NCBI GenBank assembly: GCA_964568355.1
Contig: CAZMRK010000155.1
Location: 1-17,094, forward strand
Length of the DNA stretch: 17,094 nt
Direction of reading: 5' to 3'
Source: JAJPJX01 sp964568355
Lineage (GTDB): Bacteria > Acidobacteriota > Terriglobia > Bryobacterales > Bryobacteraceae
In this document: in pieces, positions 1-8,495 of the stretch
How positions within the stretch are numbered: position 1 is the first letter of the stretch
How the letters are laid out: each line of letters opens with the position of its first letter
Position numbers and translations under genes: made by a program
The notes under the pieces: generated by a model
Databases searched by the model: none
Told to the model about the DNA's origin: nothing
What the model saw: only the letters and a program-made list of their open reading frames with translations

Positions 1-1187
1 GGATTGTCCGGCGAAACGATCCATTCCGCCAGCTTCAGCCGGGGTTTGGGCGTCTCCTGGGGCAATTCCGGGGCGTTGTCGGGAAGAAGGACCCCCAGCG
101 GGCGAAGTCCTACATGATCGCCCTTCATGTTGTAGGCGCCGCGGACCAGGACGTGCACATCGGTGCGCTTGGCGGGATCGTCCGCCACCGTAAACAGGGC
201 CGGCAGGGGAGCCGGAAGCTGGTCTTCCAGCGCTTCCAGTTTTTTCTCCAGAGCGACACGCTGCTCCGGCGGGCTGCCCTTCATCTGCATCTTGACCTGT
301 TTCATCTGGTCTTTGATGGGCTGGGCCTGGGCCTGCCAGGCGGTTTGCTCGGCCGGAGTGGCTTTCGGCACATCCAGGGGTTCGGTTGCGCTGAAGTACG
401 CCTCAATCCGGTAATAGTCGCTCTGGCGGATGGGGTCGAATTTATGGTCGTGGCAGCGGGCGCAGTGCAGGGTTACCCCCAGGAAAGCCTGACCGACAAT
501 GTTGGTCATCTCGGTAAGGACTTCGTTGCGGCTGCTGGCCACCTCCTGGTTGCCGGCATTTTTGCGCAGCGGAGCCAGGCGGTTGAAGCCCGCGGCGATC
601 ACCGTCTCGTCTTCCTTGGGGCTCAGTTCGTCTCCGGCCAGTTGCTCGGTTACGAATCGGTCAAAGGGCTTATCGTTGTTGAACGCCCGGATGACGTAAT
701 CCCGATAGCGCCAGGCGTCGGGGCGGTGCGTATCGTATTCGAAGCCATCGCTTTCGCCGAAGCGCACGATATCCAGCCAGTGCTGGCCCCACTTTTCGCC
801 GTAGCGGGGGCTCGCGAGAAGCTGTTCCACCAGTTTGTCGTAGGCGTTCCGGGAGGGATCGGCCAGAAAGGCCTCCACTTCCCGCGGCGTCGGTGGCAAG
901 CCGGTGAGATCGAAATAGAGGCGGCGAACGAGCGTGCGGCGGTCGGCCTGCGGCGCTGGATGCAGACCCTCTTTCTGAAGCCTGGCCAGAATAAAGGCGT
1001 CCACCGGGTTTCGGGCCCAGGCCCGATCGGCGGGCGTGGAGAACGCAGGTACGGCGGGCTCGACGCGCGGCCGGAATGCCCAGTGGCGCCGCTCCACGGG
1101 CCGATAGGTCCCCAAGGGGGCTACCGCCTCCGCGGCAAGCAGTACCGAAACCGCCGCTAACCCGGACAAAACTAAGGGAAAACGCAC
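1..1187 (-). CDS. DUF1549/DUF1553 (PSD1-type) cytochrome-like protein, N-terminal part
   Basis: This frame is open from a GTG at 1187 to the left edge, giving 395 codons with the 3' end outside the window. The GTG has a strong SD (AAGGAGGGG, 1198-1190) and a TATAAT box upstream. An in-frame stop (TAA, 1225-1223) and no intervening ATG make this the best start. Residues 1-20 form a signal-peptide-like hydrophobic stretch. A DUF1549 domain follows, with family signatures HWAFRP, NPVDAFILARL, LYFDLTGLPPTP, SPRYGEKWGQHWLD and RYRDYVI-like WRYRDYVIRAFN. A CARCHDHKFDP motif places a c-type-heme-like CxxCH at residues 242-246. A Lys/Glu-rich probable coiled coil follows, near residues 285-320. The DUF1553 part would lie off the window. 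The N-terminal PSCyt1 domain seen in many relatives is absent. Such proteins are extracytoplasmic, often encoded beside DUF1501 proteins, and their exact reaction is not established. Confidence 0.9.
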   Translation of the reverse strand, partial: MRFPLVLSGLAAVSVLLAAEAVAPLGTYRPVERRHWAFRPRVEPAVPAFSTPADRAWARNPVDAFILARLQKEGLHPAPQADRRTLVRRLYFDLTGLPPTPREVEAFLADPSRNAYDKLVEQLLASPRYGEKWGQHWLDIVRFGESDGFEYDTHRPDAWRYRDYVIRAFNNDKPFDRFVTEQLAGDELSPKEDETVIAAGFNRLAPLRKNAGNQEVASSRNEVLTEMTNIVGQAFLGVTLHCARCHDHKFDPIRQSDYYRIEAYFSATEPLDVPKATPAEQTAWQAQAQPIKDQMKQVKMQMKGSPPEQRVALEKKLEALEDQLPAPLPALFTVADDPAKRTDVHVLVRGAYNMKGDHVGLRPLGVLLPDNAPELPQETPKPRLKLAEWIVSPDN

Positions 1188-1189
1188 TT

Positions 1190-1198
1190 CCCCTCCTT
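1190..1198 (-). promoter_or_regulatory. Shine-Dalgarno deciding the GTG start of the DUF1549 gene
   Basis: On the minus strand AAGGAGGGG lies directly before the GTG at 1187, with 4 nt between GGAGG and the start. It supports a GTG start where no ATG is available in frame. Confidence 0.75.
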
Positions 1199-1219
1199 GA
1201 GAAATGATGCGTTGCCAAA

Positions 1220-1225
1220 ATTATA
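1220..1225 (-). promoter_or_regulatory. -10 element (TATAAT) for the DUF1549 gene
   Basis: A perfect TATAAT is read on the minus strand, about 32 nt before the GTG start. It predicts a short leader of roughly 25 nt that contains the SD. No convincing -35 hexamer is seen 16-18 nt further upstream, so the call rests on the -10 alone. Confidence 0.45.
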
Positions 1226-1288
1226 CATCGTTCGAAGGGGCCGGGGACCATTTTTCCGTCCGCCTGCGTGCACTTTGACTCGAATGGG

Positions 1289-1324
1289 TGCCCGCGGATC
1301 GGGAATCCGCCCCACGCTCGGGCA
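1289..1324. repeat. Nested inverted repeats in the divergent uvrB/DUF1549 intergenic region
   Basis: GCGGAT (1294-1299) and ATCCGC (1305-1310) form an inner stem around a 5-nt loop. TGCCCG (1289-1294) and CGGGCA (1319-1324) form an outer pair. The site lies between the two predicted -10 boxes, so it could be an operator or simply chance symmetry in GC-rich DNA. It does not match the LexA boxes I know (CTGT-N8-ACAG or GAAC-N4-GTTC). Confidence 0.3.
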
Positions 1325-1370
1325 TCTGGGACCTCGGCACGACCAATCGTGAGCCAGCAGACAAACCGCA

Positions 1371-1376
1371 TATACT
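1371..1376 (+). promoter_or_regulatory. Candidate -10 (TATACT) of uvrB, leaderless spacing
   Basis: TATACT ends 7 nt before the A of the uvrB ATG at 1383, so transcription would begin at or next to the start codon. Only a poor purine run (GAAAGA) precedes the ATG and no real SD is present. No good -35 was found. Confidence 0.4.
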
Positions 1377-1382
1377 GAAAGA

Positions 1383-3383
1383 ATGAGTTTCCGCCTCGCT
1401 GTCAATTACCGGCCGCGCGGTGATCAGATTGCGGCAATCGACGAACTGGTTCGGGGAGCACGGGACGGGGAGCAGCACCAGGTCCTGCTGGGGGTAACCG
1501 GGTCGGGCAAAACCTTCACCATGGCGAAAATCATCGAGGCGTTGGGCCGGCCCTCGCTGATTTTGGCCCATAATAAGACGCTGGCTGCGCAGTTATATCA
1601 CGAGTTCAAGTCCTTTTTTCCGGAAAACGCCGTTGAGTATTTCGTCAGTTATTACGATTATTACCAGCCGGAAGCCTACATGCCGGCCAGCGACGTCTAC
1701 ATCGAGAAGGAAGCCACGATTAACGACGAACTGGACAAGCTGCGGCTTTCCGCTACCCGCTCGCTGTTCGAGCGGCGCGATTGCGTAATCGTGGCCAGCG
1801 TAAGCTGCATTTACGGCCTGGGCTCGCCGGAAGCCTACTACGGTATGCTGCTCATGCTGGAAAAGGGCCAGAAGATTTCCCGCAACCAGATCGTGGCGCG
1901 CCTGGTGGACATCCTCTACGAGCGCAACGATCTGGATTTCCGCCGCGGAACCTTCCGCGTGCGCGGCGATGTCATTGAGGTGTACCCCACTTACGACGAC
2001 TATGCTTACCGCATCGAGTTGTGGGGGGACGAAATCGAAAGCCTCTCGCAGATCGATCCGCTGCTCGGCCAGGTGCGCCAGACGTATGTGCGTCTGCCCA
2101 TTTACCCGAAGACGCACTATGTCATGTCGGAGGAAACCAAGCTCAACGCCATCGAAAGCATCCAGGTTGAACTCGACTGGTGGCGCAAGGAGCTGGAAAA
2201 GCAGGGCAAGCTGATCGAAGCCCAGCGTCTTTTCCAGCGCACCATGTTCGATCTGGAGATGATGCGCGAGATCGGCTATTGCCATGGCATCGAAAACTAC
2301 TCGCGGCATTTCTCCGGGCGCCTGCCGGGCGAAGCTCCGCCGACCCTGCTCGATTATCTGCCCAGCGATTCGCTGCTGTTCATCGATGAAAGCCATCAGA
2401 CCATCCCGCAGTTGCACGGGATGTATCACGGCGACCGCTCCCGCAAAGAGATCCTGGTGGCCCACGGCTTCCGGCTGCCCAGCGCCCTGGACAACCGGCC
2501 GCTCACCTTTGAAGAGTTCGAGCACCGTGTGAACCAGGTTGTCTACGTATCGGCGACGCCGGGGCCATACGAGTTGACCAAGTCCGCCGGCGTGGTGGTG
2601 GAGCAGATTATCCGGCCGACCGGATTGCTCGATCCGGAGGTAGAGGTACGTCCGGTAAAGGGCCAGGTGGACGATCTGCTGGGAGAGATTCACGCCCGTG
2701 TGGAACACAATCAGCGTGTGCTCGTCACTACCCTGACCAAGCGCATGGCCGAGGACCTGTCCGAATATTATTCCGAAGTCGGAGTGCGCTGCCGCTACCT
2801 GCATTCGGAAGTCAGCACGCTCGACCGCCTGGCGATCCTGCGCGACCTGCGGCGCGGCGAATTCGACGTGCTGGTGGGCATCAATCTGCTGCGCGAGGGG
2901 CTGGATCTGCCGGAAGTGTCGCTGGTGGCCATTCTGGACGCCGACAAAGAGGGTTTCCTGCGTTCTTCCGGGTCGCTGATCCAGACCATGGGCCGGGCAG
3001 CCCGGCACATCGAAGGCAAAGCGATTCTGTACGCCGACGTGTGGACCGACAGTATGCGCCGGGCCATCGACGAGACCACGCGCCGCCGCCGCATTCAGCA
3101 TGAATACAACGAGCAGAACGGCATCACGCCGCAATCCATTGTGAAGCCGATCGATATGAGTCTGGTCGCCATTGCCGAAGGCGACTATGTGACCGTGCCT
3201 GCCGAGGCCGAGGACGAAATCGAAGAGATGACGCCCGAGCAGCGCACCCAGTTCCTGGCTGAGCTCGAGGAGCGGATGCGAGAAGCGGCGCGTAACTTCG
3301 AGTTCGAAAAAGCGGCCCAGTTGCGCGATCGCCTGAAAACGCTGCGGTCGCGCGAAGTGGCTGGAACGGGAGCCGCGGTTTAG
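1383..3383 (+). CDS. uvrB: UvrABC system protein B (excinuclease ABC subunit B)
   Basis: This is the DNA-damage-verifying helicase-like subunit of nucleotide excision repair. UvrA loads it on the lesion, and it then recruits UvrC for incision. At 666 aa it is full length for the family. Visible parts are Walker A GVTGSGKT (residues 37-44, Lys43), the damage-probing beta-hairpin YYDYYQPEAY (about 90-99) followed by the conserved IEKEATINDELDKLR stretch, the Walker B/DEAD-like motif DESH (335-338), the SATPGPYEL motif, and helicase motif VI QTMGRAARH (534-542, arginines 538 and 541). A C-terminal UVR coiled coil (EKAAQLRDRLKTLR) makes the UvrC contact. The start is supported by the typical UvrB N-terminus (FRLAVNYRPRGDQ). 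It is divergent from the DUF1549 gene, and a DUF2520 gene follows after 3 nt. Confidence 0.98.
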   Translation: MSFRLAVNYRPRGDQIAAIDELVRGARDGEQHQVLLGVTGSGKTFTMAKIIEALGRPSLILAHNKTLAAQLYHEFKSFFPENAVEYFVSYYDYYQPEAYMPASDVYIEKEATINDELDKLRLSATRSLFERRDCVIVASVSCIYGLGSPEAYYGMLLMLEKGQKISRNQIVARLVDILYERNDLDFRRGTFRVRGDVIEVYPTYDDYAYRIELWGDEIESLSQIDPLLGQVRQTYVRLPIYPKTHYVMSEETKLNAIESIQVELDWWRKELEKQGKLIEAQRLFQRTMFDLEMMREIGYCHGIENYSRHFSGRLPGEAPPTLLDYLPSDSLLFIDESHQTIPQLHGMYHGDRSRKEILVAHGFRLPSALDNRPLTFEEFEHRVNQVVYVSATPGPYELTKSAGVVVEQIIRPTGLLDPEVEVRPVKGQVDDLLGEIHARVEHNQRVLVTTLTKRMAEDLSEYYSEVGVRCRYLHSEVSTLDRLAILRDLRRGEFDVLVGINLLREGLDLPEVSLVAILDADKEGFLRSSGSLIQTMGRAARHIEGKAILYADVWTDSMRRAIDETTRRRRIQHEYNEQNGITPQSIVKPIDMSLVAIAEGDYVTVPAEAEDEIEEMTPEQRTQFLAELEERMREAARNFEFEKAAQLRDRLKTLRSREVAGTGAAV

Positions 3384-3386
3384 GCT

Positions 3387-4220
3387 ATGGCGCTGGGTCT
3401 GTTCGGCGCGGGCGCGGTGGCCAAGTCCTTTCTGAGCCGCGTGCCGGGGTTGCCCAGGCAATTGGGGCCGGTGGGCGCTCCCTCCTTCCGCCTGGCCAGC
3501 CGCATCGTCAATTCCATGGGAGCGGGATATGCGGTCAAAAGTGTGGAGGAGTTCGACCGTTGCCGCGCCCTGTTGATCGCTGTGCCGGATAAAATTCTGC
3601 CGGCCGTACTTTCCCGGTTGCAGGAGGCGCGCATCAATTGGGGGGGCCGGTCGATCCTGTTGTGCGATTCCGGCGAAGACAGCCGGGTTCTGGCGCCGTT
3701 CCGGAAGGCCGGGGCCGCAGGGGCGTCGATCCACCCGCTGGATGGGCAGGCATCCCGTTTCGTTGTCGAAGGCGATGCACCGGCCGTGCGCGAGGCCAAG
3801 CACCTGGTGCGGGAGTTAAAAGGGCAGGCCCTGGAACTCAATAGCGAAAAGATGCCTCTGTACCTGGCCGGCCAGTCACTCGGCTCCGGTTTATTCCTGC
3901 CGCTGGCGGCGGCCTGCATGGAATGCATCGCGGCGGCCACCGATAGTGTCCCCACCGCCATGCGGATTACCGAAGCGCTCTATCAGCAATCCTTGCGGGC
4001 CTTTATGCACGCGGGGAAAAAGGGCTGGAGCGGCTCCCTGGCCTCCGGCGACCAGCCCGCGGTCCTGCGCGAACTGGATGCCCTGGGGGAGGCGGATCCG
4101 GCCCTGGCCCGCCTGTACCGCGAACTGGCCGTATTCGCCCTGGTATGGTCCCACCGGCACCCCGCCTTGCTTCAGAAGCTGCGGGACTATCCCCTGCGCG
4201 AAGCGGACGCGGCCGATTGA
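3387..4220 (+). CDS. Rossmann-fold/DUF2520 domain protein (predicted NAD(P)-binding)
   Basis: The 277-aa protein begins with a dinucleotide-binding loop, GLFGAGAVAKSFL (G7-x-G9-x-x-A12). A Rossmann-like half follows, with a segment (LLIAVPDKILPAVLSRL) matching the usual 'aVpD..I..va..l' of the Rossmann-like/DUF2520 family. The helical second half (from about residue 150, with SLGSGLFLPLAAACMECI) corresponds to DUF2520, which resembles the dimerisation domain of ketopantoate-reductase/prephenate-dehydrogenase-type enzymes. The substrate is unknown. Its ATG is 3 nt after the uvrB stop and has no clear SD, so translation is probably coupled to uvrB. The assignment comes from motifs and domain order, not a database search. 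Confidence 0.8.
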   Translation: MALGLFGAGAVAKSFLSRVPGLPRQLGPVGAPSFRLASRIVNSMGAGYAVKSVEEFDRCRALLIAVPDKILPAVLSRLQEARINWGGRSILLCDSGEDSRVLAPFRKAGAAGASIHPLDGQASRFVVEGDAPAVREAKHLVRELKGQALELNSEKMPLYLAGQSLGSGLFLPLAAACMECIAAATDSVPTAMRITEALYQQSLRAFMHAGKKGWSGSLASGDQPAVLRELDALGEADPALARLYRELAVFALVWSHRHPALLQKLRDYPLREADAAD

Positions 4221-4294
4221 CGCCGGCCCGCGGCAGGTTTGCTACTCTCTGATAAGCTCGGCGAAGCACATTCGAGAGGGCATGGTTCAGGAAA

Positions 4295-6484
4295 ATGACC
4301 GTTAAGGATCTGATCGGGTGGGTGGCCAATGGGTCCCTGGTGTTGGTCTTTCTCCTGACCCTGGTGGAGCTGCTGCGTAAGCGCGACCGGGTGAGCCTGG
4401 ACATTCACCTGATGTTTGCGGCTTTGGCCGGCGTGATTGCCGCGAACCTCCTGCGGCCGAGGGTTCACTCGGTTTCCTGGCTGCGGCTGGTAGGCCCTAT
4501 GCTGCTGCTGGCCCATCCGACCCTGCTGCTGCGGATGATCCGCCACTTTTACGAAGTGCCGGCGGCGGTCACGCGAGCCGTTTGGGCAGGATTGCTGGGG
4601 ACCTGGCTGATTGCCCTGCTGGCACCCAACCCCGCGCCGTTATCCCTGCTCCTGATCCTCTGCGCCTATTTCGTAGCCGCCGAAGGCTACGCGGCGGCGG
4701 CATTTTTTCAGGGAGCCCGCGCCACCGGCGGAGTGACGCGGCAGCGCTTAAAGCTGGCTTCGCTCGGCTCCGCCCTGATGACGGCCCTGGTGTTTCTGGT
4801 GGCACTGCGACCTCTGGTGCCGGTGCTGTCGCCGTGGGTCCCGCCGCTGGTACAAGTGGACGCTCTGCTGGCGGCCCTCAGCTACTACTTCGGTTTTGTG
4901 CCTCCGCGCCCCTTGCGCCGCTTTTGGCAGTTGTCCGAGTTCCAGCTATTTCTGCAACGCGCCACCAGCCGTCCGGCGGCGGACCGCGCCCGGCTGGCCC
5001 TGGACGATCTCTGCACCGCCGCGATCCGCGTGATGGGAGCGCGCACCGCGGCCGCGGCTCTTTGGGATGCCACGGCTGCGAACCTGCCGATCCGCGCCTC
5101 CGGAGAGGCCGCCTGGATCGGGGACACATTTTCCCGCGACGAGGGCGTGGCCGGCACCGTATGGAGATCGGGGCGAGCTCGGGCGGCAAGCGACTTCACT
5201 CTCTTCGGCCCTACGGAGACCCGTCTGGCGGGCGCCGTGGGCGCTACGGCACTGCTGGCCGTTCCCATTGCCCGCGCCGGCCGAACGCGTGGCGTACTGG
5301 CGGTGTTTCTACGGCGGCCGCCCTTGTTCGCATCCGACGATCTGCAACTGCTGGCGCTGCTCGCCGACCAGGCGGCGCTGGCGCTCGAAAACGCCGAGTT
5401 GCTCCACCGCTATGAAGCCCTGGTGGAATCCGCGCCGGACGCGATCATTGCCGTCAGCCAGACCGGCGAGATCCAACTGGTGAACGCGGCCACCGAGAAG
5501 CTCTTCGGCTACTCGCGCGCCGAGTTGATGGGCCGTCCCGTCGAAATCCTGGTCCCCGAGCGCATCCGCGTGCAGCATGTCGTTGACCGCACCCGCTACA
5601 CGGACCACGCGGTTTCGCGTCCCATGGGATCCGGCCGGGAGTTGCTCGCCGTGCGTAAGGACGGTTCGGAGTTCCCCACCGAAATCAGCCTGAGCCCTGT
5701 CGGCTCCGATGCCGGCATGATTGTCATGAGCATCATCCGCGACATCTCCGAGCGAAAACAGGCGCAGCGTGAGATGGAGCGGCGCAACCTGCAACTGGAG
5801 AGCCTGAACCACGAGTTGGAGGCTTTCAGCTATTCGATCTCTCACGACCTGCGTACGCCGCTGCGCGCTATCAACGGCTATTGCGGCATCGTGCAGCAGC
5901 AATACGGCTCACTCCTGCCCGAAGAGGGCATCCGCTACCTGGACGAGGTTCGCCGCAGCGCGGCGCGCATGGACCACCTGATCCGTGGATTGTTGGCGGC
6001 CTCGCGCATGGGCCGGCAGACCGTGAATCGCGAGCCGGTGGCCATTGCGGCACTGGCTCGCGAAGTAGTGGCGGAGATGCGCGACCAGGAGACCGGCACC
6101 CAGGCCAGCGTCCAGATCGGAGAACTGCCTCCGTGTGAAGCCGACCCGGTCCTGGTCAAGCAGGTATTGGCGAATCTCCTGGCAAATGCGTTCAAGTTCA
6201 GCCGCGGCCGCAAAACACCGCAGATCGAGCTGGGCAGTTGCCGTTCCGAACAGGGCTACGCCTGCTACTTCGTGAAAGACAACGGCGTAGGCTTCGACAT
6301 GCGCTATTCCGATAAGCTGTTCGGGGTGTTCCAGCGCCTGCACCATGTGGAAGAATTTGAAGGCAGCGGCGTCGGCCTGGCTATCGTGAAGAGGATCGTC
6401 CAGAGGCACGGGGGCCAAGTCTGGGCGGAGTCCGAGCTGGACCGCGGCGCCATCTTCTACTTCACCCTTCCCACGCCTTCTTAA
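4295..6484 (+). CDS. Membrane-bound sensor histidine kinase (7TM-like, GAF, PAS, HisKA, HATPase)
   Basis: This 729-aa sensor kinase would sit in the inner membrane and autophosphorylate on His. Residues 1-205 hold about seven hydrophobic helices (near 8-27, 36-53, 62-82, 93-111, 114-138, 152-175, 183-202). A GAF domain spans about 229-372 and a PAS domain about 378-490 (ESAPDAIIAVSQTGEI, NAATEKLFGYSRAELMG, then IIRDISERKQ at its C-terminal edge). A short coiled coil leads to the H-box FSYSISHDLRTPLRAI (phospho-acceptor His517). Next come the N-box NLLANAFKF (Asn631), G1 DNGVGFD (Asp662) and G2 GSGVGLAIV (690-698). All catalytic motifs are intact. No response regulator is adjacent, so it is an orphan here. 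An AGGA sits only 2 nt from the ATG, giving weak start support. The TM helices may serve as anchor or sensor, and the ligands are unknown. Confidence 0.93.
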   Translation: MTVKDLIGWVANGSLVLVFLLTLVELLRKRDRVSLDIHLMFAALAGVIAANLLRPRVHSVSWLRLVGPMLLLAHPTLLLRMIRHFYEVPAAVTRAVWAGLLGTWLIALLAPNPAPLSLLLILCAYFVAAEGYAAAAFFQGARATGGVTRQRLKLASLGSALMTALVFLVALRPLVPVLSPWVPPLVQVDALLAALSYYFGFVPPRPLRRFWQLSEFQLFLQRATSRPAADRARLALDDLCTAAIRVMGARTAAAALWDATAANLPIRASGEAAWIGDTFSRDEGVAGTVWRSGRARAASDFTLFGPTETRLAGAVGATALLAVPIARAGRTRGVLAVFLRRPPLFASDDLQLLALLADQAALALENAELLHRYEALVESAPDAIIAVSQTGEIQLVNAATEKLFGYSRAELMGRPVEILVPERIRVQHVVDRTRYTDHAVSRPMGSGRELLAVRKDGSEFPTEISLSPVGSDAGMIVMSIIRDISERKQAQREMERRNLQLESLNHELEAFSYSISHDLRTPLRAINGYCGIVQQQYGSLLPEEGIRYLDEVRRSAARMDHLIRGLLAASRMGRQTVNREPVAIAALAREVVAEMRDQETGTQASVQIGELPPCEADPVLVKQVLANLLANAFKFSRGRKTPQIELGSCRSEQGYACYFVKDNGVGFDMRYSDKLFGVFQRLHHVEEFEGSGVGLAIVKRIVQRHGGQVWAESELDRGAIFYFTLPTPS

Positions 6485-6502
6485 TCGGGGCTGCGCCGCT
6501 TC

Positions 6503-6511
6503 TGATACAAT
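6503..6511 (+). promoter_or_regulatory. Extended -10 (TGATACAAT) of the first LRR gene, leaderless spacing
   Basis: TG-N-TACAAT is an extended -10. Its last T is 7 nt before the A of the ATG at 6518, and no SD is present between them. Transcription would start at or near the start codon. It lies just after the histidine kinase stop codon, so the LRR/sigma/kinase block probably has its own promoter. Confidence 0.5.
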
Positions 6512-6517
6512 CCCGGC

Positions 6518-8494
6518 ATGAAATGGATGCTGCCGGCGCTCTTGCTCGCGGCAGTGGGCTGGGCAGGCGACCGGGAGGTGGCCGAGTGGACGCTCTTCAT
6601 GGGGGGAGCCGTCGGCGTGAAAGGCACACCGGGGCTGATTCGCGACATCGCCCGCCTGCCGGATGGCCCGGTGGAGCTGGAAATCGTCGATTGGGTCGGC
6701 ATGAATGTGGATCCGCCGGACCTGGAGCGCCTGAGCGGCCTGGCGCATCTCCGGGAGTTGCACCTTCCCGGGCCGATCTGGAATCGCAACGCCGACGGCA
6801 ACCGCGACGGCAGCCGCGACCTGCGCTTTCTGGCCAGCGTGGCGTCTCTCGAACGTCTGACGTTCAGCTATCACTTTCTCGACCGCATTCGCTTCCACGA
6901 CGCCGGCCTCGAAGAGATTGCCGGCCTGGCCCACCTGCGCGAGCTGGTTCTTCGCCAGTCCGGCATCCGGGGGCATAGCCTGGGGCCGTTTCACGAACTG
7001 CGCGCGCTTGACGTGACGCTCACCCCGCTGGACGACGAGGGCTTCAGCCATGTGCGCGATATGCCGCACCTCCAGCGCCTTTGGGCCGGCGATACTCTGA
7101 TTACCGACCGCGGTTTGGATGCCATCGCCGGGCTGGCCGAACTGGAGGATCTGGACCTGCATGGTTCGCGGGTCTCCGACTCTGGGCTGTCCTCCCTGCG
7201 CCGCCTGACCGGCCTGCGCAAGCTGAACCTGATGGGCACCGAGATCACCGATGCGGGCCTTGCGCAGCTTGCCGGGCTCACCCGCCTGGAGGAGCTGAAT
7301 CTGTATCGCACGCGTGTAACGAATGCCGGTCTCGACCGTCTGAAGCAACTGGCCGCGCTGCGCCAGGTGGATCTGCGCTACACGCGGGCCACCCAGGCAG
7401 GTGTCAGCGACCTGCATGCCGCGCTCCCCAACGCCCGGCTGATCTTTCTGGACAATTCGGCGCGCGCCTCCGCGCCCCCGGCGGCGAGCCGTCGCGTGGC
7501 CGGCCAGGGCGATGCCGCGGTAGCCAAATGGGTCGAATCGATGGGTGGGGCCGCGCGCCGGGAGGCTGGACGCCTGGTGGAGATCTCGCTTGCCAGCACT
7601 CCGATCACCGATGCTCTGCTCGAAAATCTCACCGGCCTGGCCTATCTGCGCAAGCTGGACCTGGAGGGTACCGAGATCGGCGATCTGGGAATGCGCCACT
7701 TGCGCTCGCTGGCCGGGCTCACGGAGCTGAGCCTCAATAGCACCCAGGTGTCCGACGCCGGCCTGGAGCATCTGGCCGGGCTGCGAAAACTGCGCCGGCT
7801 GAGCCTGAACAATACCTATGTGGAGGGGCCGGGCCTGACGCGCCTCGCGGGACTGCGCGAACTGGAAGACCTGAGCCTTCTGGGGTCGCCGGTCAAGGAC
7901 GTGGGGGGGAACGCTCTGGGCCGCATGGCCTCTCTCAAACGGCTCTCGCTGGCATTTTCGGATATCTCGGACGAAGGCCTGGCAGCGCTGCCTTCGCTGG
8001 CGGGGTTGACCCGGCTGGACTTGAGCGGCAGCGACATCGGCGATGCGGGGCTAGCCCATCTGGCCGGCATGACCCAATTGACGACCCTGCTGCTGCGCGA
8101 CACACGATTGACCGACGGTGGGTTGAAACATCTTTCCGGTCTGCGCAATCTGGCCGAACTCGACCTGGTGCGCACCCATACGACCGATGCCGGAATGCCG
8201 GCGCTGGCTCATCTGGACGCCCTCACCAGCCTGAGCCTGGACTACACCGAAGTCAGCGACAAGGGGCTTGCGGCGCTTGCCGGGCTCGGACATCTGCACT
8301 CGCTCAGCCTGGATAGCACCCACGTCACCGACGCGGGCATCGCCCAGGTGCAGGGGCTTGCCGGGTTGACCCAACTGAACCTCTATCACACGCTGGTGAC
8401 CGCCAAGGGGATGGAACGCGTGCAGGCCGCTCTGCCCCACTGCCACATCGTCTTCGACGCGGAATCCAGCCTGCCGAATCGCAGGAGAAGTTGA
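6518..8494 (+). CDS. Exported leucine-rich-repeat protein with two fused LRR modules
   Basis: The 658-aa protein starts with a short signal-peptide-like segment (MKWMLPALLLAAVGWAG), so it is probably periplasmic or secreted. Nearly all of the rest is about 24-residue LRRs of the 'L..L.L..T.ITDAGL..L.GL' type, about 9 in the first half and 12 in the second. Both halves start with an N-cap, [VL]AxWxxxxGG (W24/GG29-30 and W338/GG343-344), and end with a C-cap-like AALP motif (HAALPNARLIF near 300-311, QAALPHCHIVF near 636-646). An Ala/Pro-rich linker (about 313-331) joins them. It therefore looks like an internal duplication. LRR surfaces bind proteins or peptides and no enzyme motif is seen. 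The start lacks an SD but has a -10 at leaderless spacing. A second LRR gene follows after 1 nt. Confidence 0.9.
   Translation: MKWMLPALLLAAVGWAGDREVAEWTLFMGGAVGVKGTPGLIRDIARLPDGPVELEIVDWVGMNVDPPDLERLSGLAHLRELHLPGPIWNRNADGNRDGSRDLRFLASVASLERLTFSYHFLDRIRFHDAGLEEIAGLAHLRELVLRQSGIRGHSLGPFHELRALDVTLTPLDDEGFSHVRDMPHLQRLWAGDTLITDRGLDAIAGLAELEDLDLHGSRVSDSGLSSLRRLTGLRKLNLMGTEITDAGLAQLAGLTRLEELNLYRTRVTNAGLDRLKQLAALRQVDLRYTRATQAGVSDLHAALPNARLIFLDNSARASAPPAASRRVAGQGDAAVAKWVESMGGAARREAGRLVEISLASTPITDALLENLTGLAYLRKLDLEGTEIGDLGMRHLRSLAGLTELSLNSTQVSDAGLEHLAGLRKLRRLSLNNTYVEGPGLTRLAGLRELEDLSLLGSPVKDVGGNALGRMASLKRLSLAFSDISDEGLAALPSLAGLTRLDLSGSDIGDAGLAHLAGMTQLTTLLLRDTRLTDGGLKHLSGLRNLAELDLVRTHTTDAGMPALAHLDALTSLSLDYTEVSDKGLAALAGLGHLHSLSLDSTHVTDAGIAQVQGLAGLTQLNLYHTLVTAKGMERVQAALPHCHIVFDAESSLPNRRRS
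6569..8461 (+). repeat. Internal tandem LRR modules (6569-7459 and 7511-8461)
   Basis: At protein level the two segments share the same architecture: the [VL]AxWxxxxGG cap, a run of TDAGL-type repeats, then a terminal AALP segment. DNA identity was not computed and the sequences look well diverged, so this is an old duplication or fusion and not a recent DNA repeat. Confidence 0.6.
8483..8487 (+). promoter_or_regulatory. Shine-Dalgarno (AGGAG) deciding the GTG start at 8496
   Basis: AGGAG inside the last codons of the upstream LRR gene lies 8 nt before the GTG at 8496. The alternative ATG at 8517 has only a distant purine run, so the GTG is preferred. Confidence 0.6.
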
Positions 8495-8495
8495 A

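Noticed and set aside
114..1160. 348-aa plus-strand open frame at the left edge
   Set aside because: It lies antisense to the DUF1549 frame, which carries clear family motifs, a signal peptide and an SD. The plus-strand product has no recognisable motif.
1188..1382. LexA/SOS box upstream of uvrB
   Set aside because: No CTGT-N8-ACAG or GAAC-N4-GTTC type site was found. A TTCGAA palindrome near 1230 is too short to support one.
1593..3803. 736-aa minus-strand open frame across uvrB and the DUF2520 gene
   Set aside because: It spans two well-supported genes on the opposite strand. The His/Gln/Arg-rich product is typical of the antisense shadow of GC-rich coding DNA.
4282..4305. 7-codon ORF (MVQENDR) overlapping the histidine kinase start
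   Set aside because: The purine run before it leaves only 1 nt to its ATG and the peptide is too short to judge. It is probably chance.
5909..7771. 620-aa minus-strand open frame across the histidine kinase and first LRR gene
   Set aside because: It is antisense to two real genes. The apparent repeats in its product are the mirror of the LRR repeats.
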